This document shows, one piece after another, positions 1 to 8,896 of a DNA stretch of 46,170 nt. Numbering within the stretch: the stretch's first letter is position 1; every line of letters begins with the position of its first letter. The DNA lies in contig NZ_MSFI01000018.1 of assembly GCF_001975785.1 (NCBI RefSeq), positions 1-46,170 of the forward strand, read 5' to 3'. The translations under genes were made by a program, and so were the position numbers. The stretch is from Domibacillus epiphyticus. Lineage in GTDB: Bacteria > Bacillota > Bacilli > Bacillales > Domibacillaceae. The notes below the pieces were generated by a model. It saw only the letters and a program-made list of their open reading frames with translations, ran no database searches and was not told the origin of the DNA.

Positions 1-44
1 CCCATGAATCCTCCGCCAATCATTCCTACGTTTAACTTTTTCAT
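1..44 (-). CDS. Gfo/Idh/MocA family oxidoreductase, N-terminal fragment
   Basis: Only the first 14 codons are inside the window; the gene runs off the left edge. The ATG at 44-42 follows a GGAGG ribosome binding site eight bases upstream. The peptide begins MKKLNVGMIGGGFM and the next partial codon starts GG, which is the glycine-rich dinucleotide-binding loop of the Gfo/Idh/MocA NAD(P)-dependent sugar dehydrogenases. From memory the opening is very like levoglucosan dehydrogenase, but 14 residues cannot prove this. The long upstream region with three identical palindromes suggests it is the first gene of a tightly regulated sugar operon. Substrate unknown. Confidence 0.75.
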   Translation of the reverse strand, partial: MKKLNVGMIGGGFM

Positions 45-145
45 ATACGTTTCCTCCATTGCGCTATTTTTTTAAAATGATGACGCTTACTTACTTCATA
101 AAAATAAATATACATGTAATAAACAGTTGAAAAGATCAAACCAAC

Positions 146-159
146 TGTAATCGATTACA
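146..159. promoter_or_regulatory. Operator palindrome, copy 1
   Basis: Perfect 14-bp palindrome TGTAATCGATTACA, about 100 bases upstream of the left-end oxidoreductase start. A fully symmetric site with a central CG is typical of LacI-family repressor operators. This is the copy nearest the gene, so it is the likely repression site. The regulator itself is not in the window. Confidence 0.8.
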
Positions 160-228
160 ATAAAACTAATTTTTTTGTAAAATGTTTCATTAAATTGGAA
201 TTTAATGAATAGTTTTAAAAAATAAATA

Positions 229-242
229 TGTAATCGATTACA
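229..242. promoter_or_regulatory. Operator palindrome, copy 2
   Basis: Second identical TGTAATCGATTACA, 83 bp from copy 1 (start to start). That distance is close to eight helical turns, so both copies would face the same side of the DNA and could support looping by a tetrameric LacI-type repressor. The looping is inference. Confidence 0.8.
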
Positions 243-369
243 AACAATCCTCAAAAAATTGCTTTTTAATTTTAATAGCCATACATAGAATCAATTAACT
301 TGTTATAGCTAAACTTTCATTCTTAAGGATTTTTTCTGTTTACGTCTGTATATTGTTTACGAAACTAAT

Positions 370-383
370 TGTAATCGATTACA
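370..383. promoter_or_regulatory. Operator palindrome, copy 3
   Basis: Third identical TGTAATCGATTACA, 141 bp beyond copy 2 and about 325 bp upstream of the left-end gene start. No gene begins to its right on the plus strand, so it probably acts as an auxiliary operator for the same left-end gene. Confidence 0.75.
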
Positions 384-589
384 TGTCAAATTACAACCTT
401 TTTTATGCATTGAGTAAGAATTGTAACAAAATACTCACTTTTCTTTTAGAGTCAGTACGTCCACTGAGGACTGTTTTCCTGCGGACACTCATAGAGTTTC
501 TAAAAGAGAAAGAGATGGTATTTATAAAGATAGGGAAGATATTATGAGGTTCCATGCGTCTACCAGGGAAGGAATGAAGCCTTGTTTTT

Positions 590-625
590 TCTAAAAAAAG
601 CAGGGCCCGAAATGGGTCCCTGCTT
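590..625 (-). terminator. Terminator after cysI
   Basis: Hairpin with arms AAGCAGGG.CC and GG.TCCCTGCTT around a short loop. On the minus strand it is followed by a run of seven T, fitting rho-independent termination of the cysJI transcript. It lies about 90 bases after the cysI stop. Confidence 0.8.
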
Positions 626-710
626 CATCTAATTCTTATGGTACTTTTACATTACTTGCCGGATAAATAAAATATCATTTTAAATACTGAGGAAATTTGC
701 CCGCCACAGT

Positions 711-2429
711 TTAATCATGAAAATTTGTGCCGTCTGTCGTTGCATTGATGATACCGGCGCGAATGACAAAATCACCGAAGTGCTCGCCTTCCTGCCGTTC
801 TTTCGCATATCGGGGAAGAAGAACACGCAGTTCGTTCAAAATCTCTTCTTCACCTATGTTTTCGCGGTGCATTTTGCTTAAGCGGCTGCCGTCATGTGCA
901 GCACCCAAGTACATGTTATATTTGCCCGGCGCTTTGCCAATAAAGCCGATTTCGCCAAGCGCATGACGTGCACAGCCGTTCGGGCATCCAGTCATGCGAA
1001 TGGTAATTTCTTTGTCACGAAGACCGTTTTCATCAACGATTTCTTCAATTTTGTCCATCAGCGTCGGCAGGTAACGCTCTGCTTCCGCCATTGCAAGACC
1101 ACATGTCGGAAGAGCAACGCACGCTATTGAGCTGCGTCGGATTGCTGAATAATGTTTGCCATCCGTTAAACCATATTGTTCGATCAATTGGCTAATCTGT
1201 TTCTTTTTCTGGCTTGAAACATTGGAAAGGATCAGGTTTTGGTTGGCCGTTAGACGGAATTCTCCATTATGGATTTTGGCAATTTCGCGCAAACCAGTCA
1301 TCAGCTTGTAATCATCAAAATCCGCAATGCGCCCGCCTTCAACAAACAGTGTAAAATGCCATTTTCCATTTAAGCCTTTTGCCCAGCCATAGCGGTCGCC
1401 ATTATTATCGAAATGATATTGTTTTGCTTCATCCAGGCTCCAGCCTAGGCGGTTTTCAAGTTCAGCCTTGACTGTTTCAAGCCCGAGGCGGTCAACTGTA
1501 TACTTAAACCGGGCATTTTTGCGGACAGAACGATTTCCATAATCGCGCTGAATTGTAATGACTTTTTCCGCCACATCCAAAATTTTGTCTGGTGTACAGA
1601 AGCCGATTACTTTAGCGAGCTGCGGATACGTCGCTTTGTCACCATGTGACATACCCATACCTCCGCCGATCGCCACGTTAAAGCCTATCAACTGATCGTT
1701 TTCCACAATTGCAATGAAGCCAAGATCTTGTGAAAAAACATCAATGTCATTGGACGGCGGAACCGCAATGCCAATTTTGAATTTACGCGGCAAATAAAGC
1801 GGTCCATACATTGGTTCAACTTCTTCCGCCTCCGGTGTACCCGCTACTTTTTCTTCATCCAGCCAAATTTCGTGGTACGCTCTTGTGCGCGGCAGTAAAT
1901 AATCGCTCAATTGTTTTGACCATTCATATACTTCAGAATGAATTTCTGATTGATATGGATTCGATGCACACATAACGTTGCGGTTTACATCGCCGCAAGC
2001 CGCAATCGTATCAAGCATAGTCGCATGGATTTCCTGAATCGTTTTTTTCATATTCCATTTTAAAATACCATGCATTTGAAACGTCTCGCGTGTTGTCAGT
2101 TTTAATGTGCCGTTGCCGTATTTTTGGGCAAGGTCGTCCATGACAAGCCATTGAGCTGATGTAGCCACGCCACCTGGTAAGCGAACACGCAGCATGAACT
2201 GATACGCTGGTTCGAGTTTTTGCTTTTGTCGCTCATTGCGGAGATCCCGGTCATCCTGCAAATAGCTTCCATGATGTTTCATAAGACGGTTATCGTCATC
2301 GGGAATACCGGCGCTAATCCGATCCAGCATCACTTCTTTCAGTGTGCCGCGCAAATAATTACTTCTTTCTTTAATGTCTTCAACATCGCTTGGAGGGCCT
2401 TCCGGCGCTTTTAAAATTGGATTCACCAT
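711..2429 (-). CDS. cysI: Assimilatory sulfite reductase (NADPH), hemoprotein beta subunit
   Basis: Reduces sulfite to sulfide in six electron steps during sulfate assimilation, taking electrons from the CysJ flavoprotein. At 572 residues it has the usual Bacillus CysI length and reads end to end like that family. The four cysteines binding the 4Fe-4S cluster and siroheme are present: C437 and C443 (CVALPTC) and C482 and C486 (TGCPNGC). The siroheme-binding repeats around TTRETFQ and TANQN are intact. The ATG follows an AAAGGAG site. It lies 26 bases after cysJ on the same strand and is followed by a terminator, so the two form one operon in the order cysJ-cysI. Confidence 0.97.
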   Translation of the reverse strand: MVNPILKAPEGPPSDVEDIKERSNYLRGTLKEVMLDRISAGIPDDDNRLMKHHGSYLQDDRDLRNERQKQKLEPAYQFMLRVRLPGGVATSAQWLVMDDLAQKYGNGTLKLTTRETFQMHGILKWNMKKTIQEIHATMLDTIAACGDVNRNVMCASNPYQSEIHSEVYEWSKQLSDYLLPRTRAYHEIWLDEEKVAGTPEAEEVEPMYGPLYLPRKFKIGIAVPPSNDIDVFSQDLGFIAIVENDQLIGFNVAIGGGMGMSHGDKATYPQLAKVIGFCTPDKILDVAEKVITIQRDYGNRSVRKNARFKYTVDRLGLETVKAELENRLGWSLDEAKQYHFDNNGDRYGWAKGLNGKWHFTLFVEGGRIADFDDYKLMTGLREIAKIHNGEFRLTANQNLILSNVSSQKKKQISQLIEQYGLTDGKHYSAIRRSSIACVALPTCGLAMAEAERYLPTLMDKIEEIVDENGLRDKEITIRMTGCPNGCARHALGEIGFIGKAPGKYNMYLGAAHDGSRLSKMHRENIGEEEILNELRVLLPRYAKERQEGEHFGDFVIRAGIINATTDGTNFHD

Positions 2430-2455
2430 GTTGTTTTTCTCCTTTCAAACTAAAA

Positions 2456-4282
2456 TCAGTATACATCCCGCTGGTAACGTTTTTGCTGCTGCATATCAGC
2501 AACATATGCTTCCGCTTTTTCACGGCTCATATTGCCTTCTTTTTCGAGAATCTCTATGAGAGTATTATGGACGTCATGAGCCATATTTTTCTCATCGCCG
2601 CAAATATAAAGCACTGCTCCTTCTTGAAGCCACTCATATAGTTCTTTGCTATGTTCAAGCATACGGTGCTGAACATATACTTTTTCATTTGAATCGCGTG
2701 AGAATGCAACATCCATTTTTGTCAAAACGCCGTCTTTTAGCCACTTTTGGAATTCCGTCTGGTAAAGGAAATCTGTCACGAAATGCTGGTCGCCAAAGAA
2801 TAGCCATGATTTCCCTGATGCTCCTGCTTCTTCACGCTCTTGCAAGAATGATCGGAACGGCGCAATACCTGTGCCCGGCCCCACCATAATAACAGGCGCA
2901 TCCGTGTTCTCAGGCAGCTTAAAGTTTTGATTATGCTGAATGTAAACCGGCAGCGTATCACCTGGTTCTAGACGTTCCGCACATAAAACCGAGCATACAC
3001 CGCTCCGGTCGCGCCCGTTCGAATTATAACGGACAGCACCGATTGTTAAATGCACTTCATCCGGATTCGCGGATATACTGCTTGCGATTGAATAAAGACG
3101 TGCCGGCATTTTGCGTAAAAGATCCACAAACTCCTGAGGAGATACGCTAAACGGACCGAAGTCTTTAACCAAGTCAAGCAAGTCGCGTCCTTCTATATAG
3201 TTTTTTAGCTTTTCCCCGTTTTCGGCTGCCATTAATTCTTGCAATGCATCGATCCCGGTTAACTGAGCCGTTTTTTCAATAAGAGGTTTTGTTAAAACGG
3301 TAATTTCAAAATGCGATGTAAAAGCATCCCGCAATGAACTAACTTCACCTTGTTTATTGATTGTAACCTTTTCATCCGGATTCCAATTTAATGCTTGTAT
3401 AAGCTCATCTACAAGTTTCGGATCATTTTGCGGATAAATGCCAAGTGCATCACCCGGCTGATACGTTAGCCCGGATCCTTCAAGCGAAATTTCCAGGTGT
3501 CGTGTTTCTTTGTTGGAACCGCGTCCATTTAAGTTCAAGTTTTCGAGCACTTCCGCATGGAACGGATTGGTTCTGGAATAAACTGTTTCACCAGCTGCTG
3601 CCGTTGGTGCTGAAGCTGGAGCAGCAACGCTTCCTGCCGCCTGTGATTCACTTAAAGCGGTTAGGACACTATCAAGCCATTCCGCTGCAGGTTCATCAAA
3701 GTCAAGATCACAGTCAACACGCGGTACAATGCGTTCTCCGCCAAGCTCTTCAAGACGCTTATCGAATTCTTTTCCTGTTTCGCAGAAAAATTCATACGAA
3801 CTGTCACCCAGCGCCAAAACAGAAAAACGGAGCCCGTCCAATTTCGGTGCCCGTCGGCCATGTAAAAACTCATGGAACGAAAGCGCGTTATCCGGCGGGT
3901 CACCTTCTCCATGCGTGCTTACGACAATAAGCAGGTTTTGGACTTTCTTCAAGTTATTCTGTTTAAAATCGCTCATGGATGAGACGGTTACTTGAAAGCC
4001 CTGCCCTTCAAGTGTCTTGCCTGCATGATCAGCAAGCCCCTTCGCGTTGCCGGACTGTGACCCGTAAAGAATGGTTACTTCTTTTGAGACTGTCTGTCCA
4101 GTGCTTGCCGCGGGATTTACTTCCGGCGGCGCTTCTGTTGTAACTTGAACAGAAGCAGACTGAGACGCGGCCAAATAGCCGCAAAGCCAGACTTTTTGTG
4201 ATTCTGTCAAGGTCGGCAGAAGACTGTTAAGGAGCTCTGCCTGCTCCTGATTAAAAGGACTGTTCAATACTTGAAGTTGCAA
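2456..4282 (-). CDS. cysJ: Assimilatory sulfite reductase (NADPH), flavoprotein alpha subunit
   Basis: Transfers electrons from NADPH through FAD and FMN to CysI. Domain order: N-terminal helical segment, flavodoxin/FMN domain (about residues 70-205, with TILYGSQSGNA and STHGEGDPPDNA), FAD-binding ferredoxin-reductase domain (RLYSIASS motif), and NADPH domain (GPGTGIAPFRSF, ending QKRYQRDVY). I chose the TTG at 4282-4280 as start (608 residues, beginning MQLQVLNSPFNQ). It follows a GAGGTGG site by six bases, and the residues after it match the start of Bacillus CysJ. A GTG five codons further upstream is in frame, but it is part of the Shine-Dalgarno itself. Confidence 0.96.
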   Translation of the reverse strand: MQLQVLNSPFNQEQAELLNSLLPTLTESQKVWLCGYLAASQSASVQVTTEAPPEVNPAASTGQTVSKEVTILYGSQSGNAKGLADHAGKTLEGQGFQVTVSSMSDFKQNNLKKVQNLLIVVSTHGEGDPPDNALSFHEFLHGRRAPKLDGLRFSVLALGDSSYEFFCETGKEFDKRLEELGGERIVPRVDCDLDFDEPAAEWLDSVLTALSESQAAGSVAAPASAPTAAAGETVYSRTNPFHAEVLENLNLNGRGSNKETRHLEISLEGSGLTYQPGDALGIYPQNDPKLVDELIQALNWNPDEKVTINKQGEVSSLRDAFTSHFEITVLTKPLIEKTAQLTGIDALQELMAAENGEKLKNYIEGRDLLDLVKDFGPFSVSPQEFVDLLRKMPARLYSIASSISANPDEVHLTIGAVRYNSNGRDRSGVCSVLCAERLEPGDTLPVYIQHNQNFKLPENTDAPVIMVGPGTGIAPFRSFLQEREEAGASGKSWLFFGDQHFVTDFLYQTEFQKWLKDGVLTKMDVAFSRDSNEKVYVQHRMLEHSKELYEWLQEGAVLYICGDEKNMAHDVHNTLIEILEKEGNMSREKAEAYVADMQQQKRYQRDVY

Positions 4283-4641
4283 CGATATCCACCTCACAAA
4301 AAAATAAATGATACATTCTTCGTACTTTAAGAGAATAATTGATTCATTCTGCTTCGAACTTTATTATAGCAATCCAAATGACAATATTCCCGACTTTTTG
4401 ACATAATTGTTTTGCCGCTTTATAAGAACTTTGAAAAGCAGGATTCCTACTTGGCAAAGAAACGTCCAACTTTTATGTTTTCAACACCTATATTAATCCT
4501 ATATGTTAAGTGGGTTTTAAGTCAATCTAATTCACAGAATAGTTGAAGTTTATTTTTTTTATTTTAAAGGAAAAACATTTTTTTTAACAAATAACGATAA
4601 ATATAAATACCTGTTGCGCTCCATTTTTGCGCATAAAAATA
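4283..4641. other. Upstream region of cysJ
   Basis: About 360 bases without a gene. On the minus strand there is an extended -10 element TGCTATAAT (4363-4371) about 80 bases before the cysJ start. Farther upstream there is a possible -35 TTGACT at 4520-4525, with TATAGG 16 bases later. I did not recognise an S-box, T-box or a clear CymR or CysL site. Confidence 0.5.
4363..4371 (-). promoter_or_regulatory. Extended -10 promoter element of cysJI
   Basis: Minus strand reads TGCTATAAT, a perfect SigA -10 hexamer with the TGn extension. No good -35 hexamer lies 16-18 bases upstream, which suits an activator-dependent promoter. In B. subtilis cysJI depends on the LysR-type activator CysL; whether that holds here is inference. 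Confidence 0.55.
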
Positions 4642-4686
4642 AGGCTGCCCATCGTCCGTTTTCAATGACGACTATTGCTGCAGCCT
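4642..4686 (-). terminator. Terminator of the amino acid ABC transporter operon
   Basis: Outer arms AGGCTGC/GCAGCCT enclose a second short stem (GTCGTC/GACGAT). On the minus strand it is followed by TATTTTTATG. It lies about 28 bases after the ATPase gene stop. Confidence 0.7.
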
Positions 4687-4714
4687 CTCTAAACCTAACC
4701 CTATAATGTTTTGA

Positions 4715-5437
4715 CTACAATACTTTACTTAAAAATGCTTTTGTCCGCTCATGCTGAGGGTCGTCAAACAGCGCTTTCGGTTCGTTTTGTTCAACGATGA
4801 ACCCATTGTCCATAAAAATAACACGGTCGCCTACTTCACGGGCAAAGCCCATTTCATGCGTAACAACAATCATGGTCATACCATCTTTCGCCAGCTGTTT
4901 CATAACCTCTAATACTTCCCCGACCATTTCCGGATCAAGCGCAGATGTCGGTTCATCAAAAAGCATCACTTTTGGCTCCATCGCAAGTGCCCGGGCAATC
5001 GCCACACGCTGCTTTTGACCACCGGAAAGGGAGTCTGGATAAGCGGATGCTTTTTCTGAAAGTCCTACTTTTGCAAGTAGTGCCAACGCTTTTTGTTCCG
5101 CTTCTTTTTTATTTATTCCACGTACATTAATCGGTGCAAGTGTAATATTATCTAGAATTGTTTTATGTGGAAACAAATTAAAATGCTGGAACACCATGCC
5201 TACATTTGTACGTACGTCGTTAATATTCGTTTTTTTATCCGTTAAATCTTTTCCATCAATCACAACATGGCCGCCATTGATCGTCTCCAGCATGTTTAAG
5301 CAGCGGATAAACGTTGATTTCCCGGAACCGGATGGCCCGATGACGACCACGACTTCCTGTGGATCTACATCCATTGAAATGTCTTTTAGCACTTCATTCT
5401 CGCCAAATGATTTTTTTAAATTCTTAACGCTGATCAT
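4715..5437 (-). CDS. Polar amino acid ABC transporter, ATP-binding protein
   Basis: ATPase of a PAAT-type amino acid importer (GlnQ/ArtR/TcyC group), 240 residues, full length. Visible motifs: Walker [11 protein letters not shown]-loop region [11 protein letters not shown], signature [15 protein letters not shown], Walker [15 protein letters not shown] and H-loop VVTHEMGFA. It overlaps the end of the permease gene by 14 bases, which indicates translational coupling. Order is binding protein, permease, ATPase, as in artPQR-type operons. Substrate cannot be read from the ATPase; see the ARG-like box upstream of the binding protein. Confidence 0.93.
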   Translation of the reverse strand: MISVKNLKKSFGENEVLKDISMDVDPQEVVVVIGPSGSGKSTFIRCLNMLETINGGHVVIDGKDLTDKKTNINDVRTNVGMVFQHFNLFPHKTILDNITLAPINVRGINKKEAEQKALALLAKVGLSEKASAYPDSLSGGQKQRVAIARALAMEPKVMLFDEPTSALDPEMVGEVLEVMKQLAKDGMTMIVVTHEMGFAREVGDRVIFMDNGFIVEQNEPKALFDDPQHERTKAFLSKVL

Positions 5438-6089
5438 CGGTGCTCATTCTCCTTTCAACGTAATTCATTAAGTATGTCAGTGATAGTGTCAGTACTAAAT
5501 AAATAAGTGCAACGGTAATATACGGCTCCCACACACGAATATACTCACCTGCTGCCGCACGGCCCCAGTACATGAGCTCCGGTGCCGCCAAAACGGAACC
5601 GAGCGACGATTCTTTTAATAAAACGATAAATTCATTTCCGAGCGGCGGAATAACACGCTTCACCGCCTGTGGCAAAATAACAAGTTTCATCGCCTGCACA
5701 CGCGTCATGCCGAGTGAGCGTGCTGCTTCCATCTGTCCTTTATCAATCGACTGAATTCCTGCACGGAAAATCTCTGCAATGTACGCGGCCGAGTTTAACG
5801 AAAGACCAATGACAAGAGATACGAGCGGGTTAGATGGTGACATAAACAATGGCACAATACCAAAGTGTATAATTAATAATTGCACGAGCAGAGGCGTCCC
5901 TCTAAAAATATTAATGTAAATATTGAATGGAAGCTGAATCCATTTGTTCGAGGACATTTTCCCAAGAGCAATCAGCAGCCCTAAAATAAGGCCGATCAAA
6001 ACCCCAGCAAGTGAAACTCCGATTGTAATGCCCATTCCCTTTAAGAAGAAAGGCATATAATCGGTTACAATGTCAAAACGAAAGTCCAT
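5424..6089 (-). CDS. Polar amino acid ABC transporter, permease
   Basis: Membrane subunit of the HisM/GlnP family, 221 residues with about five hydrophobic segments. The family's EAA loop is visible around [22 protein letters not shown], where it contacts the ATPase. The ATG follows an AAAGGAG site. It lies 61 bases after the binding-protein gene, separated by a strong hairpin, and overlaps the ATPase gene. Confidence 0.93.
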   Translation of the reverse strand: MDFRFDIVTDYMPFFLKGMGITIGVSLAGVLIGLILGLLIALGKMSSNKWIQLPFNIYINIFRGTPLLVQLLIIHFGIVPLFMSPSNPLVSLVIGLSLNSAAYIAEIFRAGIQSIDKGQMEAARSLGMTRVQAMKLVILPQAVKRVIPPLGNEFIVLLKESSLGSVLAAPELMYWGRAAAGEYIRVWEPYITVALIYLVLTLSLTYLMNYVERRMSTDDQR

Positions 6090-6111
6090 ATTTTTCTCCT
6101 TTCTATCATAG

Positions 6112-6147
6112 AAAACGGCTGTCCGTATATTAATGGACAGCCGTTTT
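6112..6147 (-). terminator. Intercistronic hairpin between binding protein and permease genes
   Basis: Perfect 13-bp arms (AAAACGGCTGTCC and its complement) with a 10-base loop, starting three bases after the binding-protein stop. On the minus strand only four T are followed by CTATG, so it is more likely a leaky terminator or mRNA-stabilising structure than a full stop. Such hairpins commonly raise binding-protein output over permease and ATPase. Confidence 0.65.
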
Positions 6148-6150
6148 TCT

Positions 6151-6969
6151 TTATTTCGCTGCTTGTTTTAATGTTTCCATATCCGGAGATTCTTCAAACC
6201 ATTTTTCATAAATTTCTTCATATGTCCCATTTTCATAAAGTGTATTTAACGCCTCGTCAAATTCTGCTTTATATTCGCTGCCTTTCGGGAAGGCAATGCC
6301 ATAATATTCAGGTACAAACTGTTTGTCTGTAATTGTTTCAACATCAGCATCCGGATTTGACTTAGCGTATTCAACTGCTACAGCGATATCCGTTACAACT
6401 GCTTCAACATCCCCGCTTTGAAGTGCCTGGAACATTAAGGCCGCGGTTTCATATTTAGAAATTGAACTGTCATTTTTTCCGATGATTGATTCTGCCGCAA
6501 ACTGGCCTGTTGTTGCATTTTGAACACCAACTTTTTTGCCTTTTAAATCATCTGCCGACGCAATGTCTGTTCCTTCTTTAAACGCAATCATTGTGACGGA
6601 TTCAAAATATGGAATAGAAAAATCATATGTTTCTTTTCTTTCGTCTGTAATCGTAATACCAGACATACCGATGTCAAGCTGCCCGCTTTGAAGGCCAGCA
6701 AGCATTGAATCCCATCCAGTATTTTGAATATTGACTTGATAACCTGCTTCCTCAGCTGCCGCATTAAGAAGATCCACGTCAAACCCTGATACTTCTCCTT
6801 TATCCATGAATTCAAACGGCGCAAACGTTGCCTCTGTTCCAACGTTTAATACCTTTTTGTCTTCTGAACCTGAACCGCTCTTTTCTTCCTCATTGCCACC
6901 GCATGCTGCTAAAAGAAGAGCACAACTCGCAGCCATCGCAACGGCTGCTTTTTTAAATGAATATGTCAT
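6151..6969 (-). CDS. Polar amino acid ABC transporter, substrate-binding lipoprotein
   Basis: 272 residues. Signal peptide with lipobox LLAAC, lipid-attached cysteine C23, followed by a short polar linker and a single SBP_bac_3 domain. Family features seen: GTEATFAPFEF near the start, SGFDVDLLNAAAEEAG, and GMSGITITDERKETYDFSIPY in the hinge region. It captures a polar amino acid outside the membrane for the permease and ATPase that follow. The ATG lies eight bases after AAGGGG. An ARG-box-like element and a palindrome in the promoter hint at arginine or a related amino acid, but the ligand is not proven. Confidence 0.92.
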   Translation of the reverse strand: MTYSFKKAAVAMAASCALLLAACGGNEEEKSGSGSEDKKVLNVGTEATFAPFEFMDKGEVSGFDVDLLNAAAEEAGYQVNIQNTGWDSMLAGLQSGQLDIGMSGITITDERKETYDFSIPYFESVTMIAFKEGTDIASADDLKGKKVGVQNATTGQFAAESIIGKNDSSISKYETAALMFQALQSGDVEAVVTDIAVAVEYAKSNPDADVETITDKQFVPEYYGIAFPKGSEYKAEFDEALNTLYENGTYEEIYEKWFEESPDMETLKQAAK

Positions 6970-7003
6970 GGTAAAAACCCCTTATCTTTTTTTGTATAGT
7001 AAA

Positions 7004-7032
7004 ATAATAACTCGATCCTGCATAAATATCAA
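7004..7032 (-). promoter_or_regulatory. Promoter of the amino acid ABC transporter
   Basis: Minus strand: -35 TTGATA (7027-7032), 17-base spacer, -10 TATTAT (7004-7009), leading to the binding-protein start at 6969. The -35 lies in a 7-bp inverted repeat TATCAAA/TTTGATA (7027-7044, 4-base spacer) that could be a repressor site. Confidence 0.65.
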
Positions 7033-7047
7033 ACATTTTTGATAAAA

Positions 7048-7065
7048 AGTTAATTTTTATGCATA
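7048..7065. promoter_or_regulatory. ARG-box-like operator (ArgR/AhrC)
   Basis: Minus strand TATGCATAAAAATTAACT agrees at 14 of 18 positions with the B. subtilis AhrC consensus CATGAATAAAAATKCAAK as I remember it. It is just upstream of the -35. A weaker candidate (AGTGAATGAAATTTGCAT, 7111-7128, 12 of 18) lies 63 bp away. Paired ARG boxes are usual for ArgR control. AT-richness lowers the weight of this match. Confidence 0.4.
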
Positions 7066-7300
7066 GCTATTCACTATTTTTGGCAGTATTTGCTTGATTA
7101 ATACATAAAAAGTGAATGAAATTTGCATAAAGAAGGAATTTTCTGATTAATAACGCATACTACCGTGACAGGAAGATTGTTGGAAACAGAATTAAAGTGT
7201 TTTCATAATATAAGGAAGGAAAAATGAGCTGCTTCACGTGATTGCCGCCCCTTCCATCAATTATAATCATTGTATGTCATCCGGGCAAAGATTACTCGAC
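7066..7300. other. Gene-free stretch between pncB and the amino acid transporter
   Basis: Apart from the second ARG-like element (7111-7128), I see no gene here. A 25-codon GTG frame on the minus strand has no convincing ribosome binding site. Confidence 0.4.
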
Positions 7301-7336
7301 AAAAAAGATGACTCCGGATATGGGGTCATCTTTTTT
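7301..7336 (-). terminator. Terminator of pncB, overlapping the stop codon
   Basis: Arms AAAAAAGATGACTCC and GGGGTCATCTTTTTT, nearly perfect, with a 6-base loop. T-runs occur on both strands, so it can work in both directions. The pncB stop (7328-7326, TGA) is inside the stem, so the last codons double as the terminator. Confidence 0.85.
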
Positions 7337-8792
7337 GGACAAGGCAATGATGCTGAATTTTAGCTGCTTCAATATTTTTCATTTTGTTATCCCAGCAGTT
7401 CTGGCTTAAATCAACGGGATATTCTTCCGGATTCAATGCTCTTTTATACTCATTCCAAAGAAGTTTGAGATTTTCTTTCGCCAGTCTGCGAATTGTTTCA
7501 ATATCCGGTAAATCATAAACGCGGACACCGTTTACAAAAATATAATCATGAAGTTCACGTGCTTCAAAATCCGTCACAAATTTGCTGATAAATGTATGGA
7601 CAGGATGAAACATTTTCAACTTTTCTTCCATCTGAGGTTCTTCATTGTCAAGCGCGATATAATCTCCTTCAGCCTTACCGCTTATTTTATTAACGATCCG
7701 ATATACACGTTTCAGTCCCGGTGTCGTTACTTTTTCTGGATTGGCCGATAATTTAATTCTGTCTTTCATAATTCCAGAATCATCTTCAATGGAAACTAAT
7801 TTGTATACCGCACCAAGAGCTGCCTGGTCATAAGCAGTGATCACTTTTGTGCCGATTCCCCATATATCAATTTTTGCACCTTCTGCTTTTAAATTCATTA
7901 TCGTATATTCATCGAGGTCATTTGAAGCAACAATATGTGCATCTTCAAACCCTGCGTCATCAAGCATTTTACGCGCTTCTTTTGACAAGTAGGCCATGTC
8001 ACCGCTATCAAGACGAATGCCGATAAAGTTAATTTGATCGCCGAGCTCTCTTGCCACCTGAATGGCGCTTGGAACGCCCGATTTAAGCGTGTCATACGTA
8101 TCTACCAGGAAAACACAGTCACGGTGACGCTCCGCATATTTATGGAAAGCTGTATATTCATCTTGATACGTCTGAACGAGTGCATGAGCGTGGGTGCCTG
8201 ATACAGGGATGCCGAACAGCTTTCCGGCACGGACATTGCTCGTTGCATCAAATCCGCCTATATAGGCTGCCCGTGTTCCCCATACGGCTGCATCCATTTC
8301 ATGAGCTCGCCGTGAACCAAACTCCATTGCCGTTTCTTCCCCGAGAACCTGCTTAATCCGAGATGCTTTCGTGGCAATTAATGTTTGGTAATTCACAATA
8401 TTGAGAAGCGCTGTTTCAATGATTTGCGCTTCCGCCAATGGTGCCTCCACACGTAAAATGGGCTCATTTGCGAAAACAAGCTCACCTTCATTCATACTCT
8501 TTAACGTCCCCGTAAATCGCATATCTTTTAAATAAGATAAAAAATCCTCTTGATAACCCAGGTCCCGCAAGTATCCGATATCGCTTTCAGTAAAATGAAA
8601 CTTTTCAAGATAATCAACTATTTTTTCGAGACCTGCAAAAATACCGTAGCCATTTCCAAATGGAAGTTTACGAAAATATAATTCAAAGACTGCTTTTTTT
8701 GTATGGATGCCGTCGTGCCAGTACGTTTCGGCCATATTAATTTGATAAAGGTCGGTATGCAAGGCAAGACTGTCGTCTTCATATCGTGACAT
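7326..8792 (-). CDS. pncB: Nicotinate phosphoribosyltransferase
   Basis: Converts nicotinate and PRPP (with ATP) to nicotinate mononucleotide in NAD salvage; cytoplasmic. 488 residues with the family signatures LHTDLYQINMAETYW at the N-terminus, FGSRRAHEMDAAVWG, DTYDTLKSGV and RLDSGDMAYLS for phosphoribosyl binding. I set the start at the ATG at 8792-8790 (MSRYEDDSL). It follows AAAGGGAG by eight bases, and a promoter lies just upstream. The frame stays open for 24 more codons, but those would begin upstream of the transcript start. Single gene with its own promoter and terminator. Confidence 0.95.
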   Translation of the reverse strand: MSRYEDDSLALHTDLYQINMAETYWHDGIHTKKAVFELYFRKLPFGNGYGIFAGLEKIVDYLEKFHFTESDIGYLRDLGYQEDFLSYLKDMRFTGTLKSMNEGELVFANEPILRVEAPLAEAQIIETALLNIVNYQTLIATKASRIKQVLGEETAMEFGSRRAHEMDAAVWGTRAAYIGGFDATSNVRAGKLFGIPVSGTHAHALVQTYQDEYTAFHKYAERHRDCVFLVDTYDTLKSGVPSAIQVARELGDQINFIGIRLDSGDMAYLSKEARKMLDDAGFEDAHIVASNDLDEYTIMNLKAEGAKIDIWGIGTKVITAYDQAALGAVYKLVSIEDDSGIMKDRIKLSANPEKVTTPGLKRVYRIVNKISGKAEGDYIALDNEEPQMEEKLKMFHPVHTFISKFVTDFEARELHDYIFVNGVRVYDLPDIETIRRLAKENLKLLWNEYKRALNPEEYPVDLSQNCWDNKMKNIEAAKIQHHCLVQKR

Positions 8793-8835
8793 ATTTACTA
8801 CTCCCTTTGCTTTTCCATCGCACTTCATTCTAGTC

Positions 8836-8864
8836 ATCTTACACCTTTTTTCGCACTCCGGCAA
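8836..8864 (-). promoter_or_regulatory. Promoter of pncB
   Basis: Minus strand: -35 TTGCCG (8859-8864), 17-base spacer, -10 TAAGAT (8836-8841). It lies between the upstream gene's terminator and the chosen pncB start, and supports that start. Confidence 0.65.
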
Positions 8865-8896
8865 CTGTTTCCGGCCCAGTTATGACCGCCAACAAA

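Larger units (their letters stand above)
45..589. other. Gene-free regulatory region with repeated operators
   Basis: This AT-rich stretch of about 545 bases separates the left-end oxidoreductase start from the cysI terminator. I see no convincing gene: the only open frame above 60 codons (353-547, plus, TTG start) has no Shine-Dalgarno and contains one of the palindromes. The region holds three perfect copies of TGTAATCGATTACA and a weak cre-like site (78-91, minus strand AGTAAGCGTCATCA, two mismatches to the usual consensus). It most likely serves the left-end gene. I could not assign one -35/-10 pair with confidence because the sequence is so AT-rich. Confidence 0.7.

Noticed and set aside
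353-547. 64-codon plus-strand open frame in the left control region
   Set aside because: TTG start without a ribosome binding site, AT-rich composition, and it contains operator copy 3. Looks like chance in regulatory DNA.
3445-3930. 161-codon plus-strand frame
   Set aside because: Fully opposite cysJ, no ribosome binding site and no recognisable domain.
4283-4297. GTG start of cysJ five codons upstream
   Set aside because: The GTGAGGTGG is itself the Shine-Dalgarno; the TTG downstream gives the normal family N-terminus.
8793-8864. 24-codon N-terminal extension of PncB
   Set aside because: It would begin upstream of the predicted transcription start and has no ribosome binding site.
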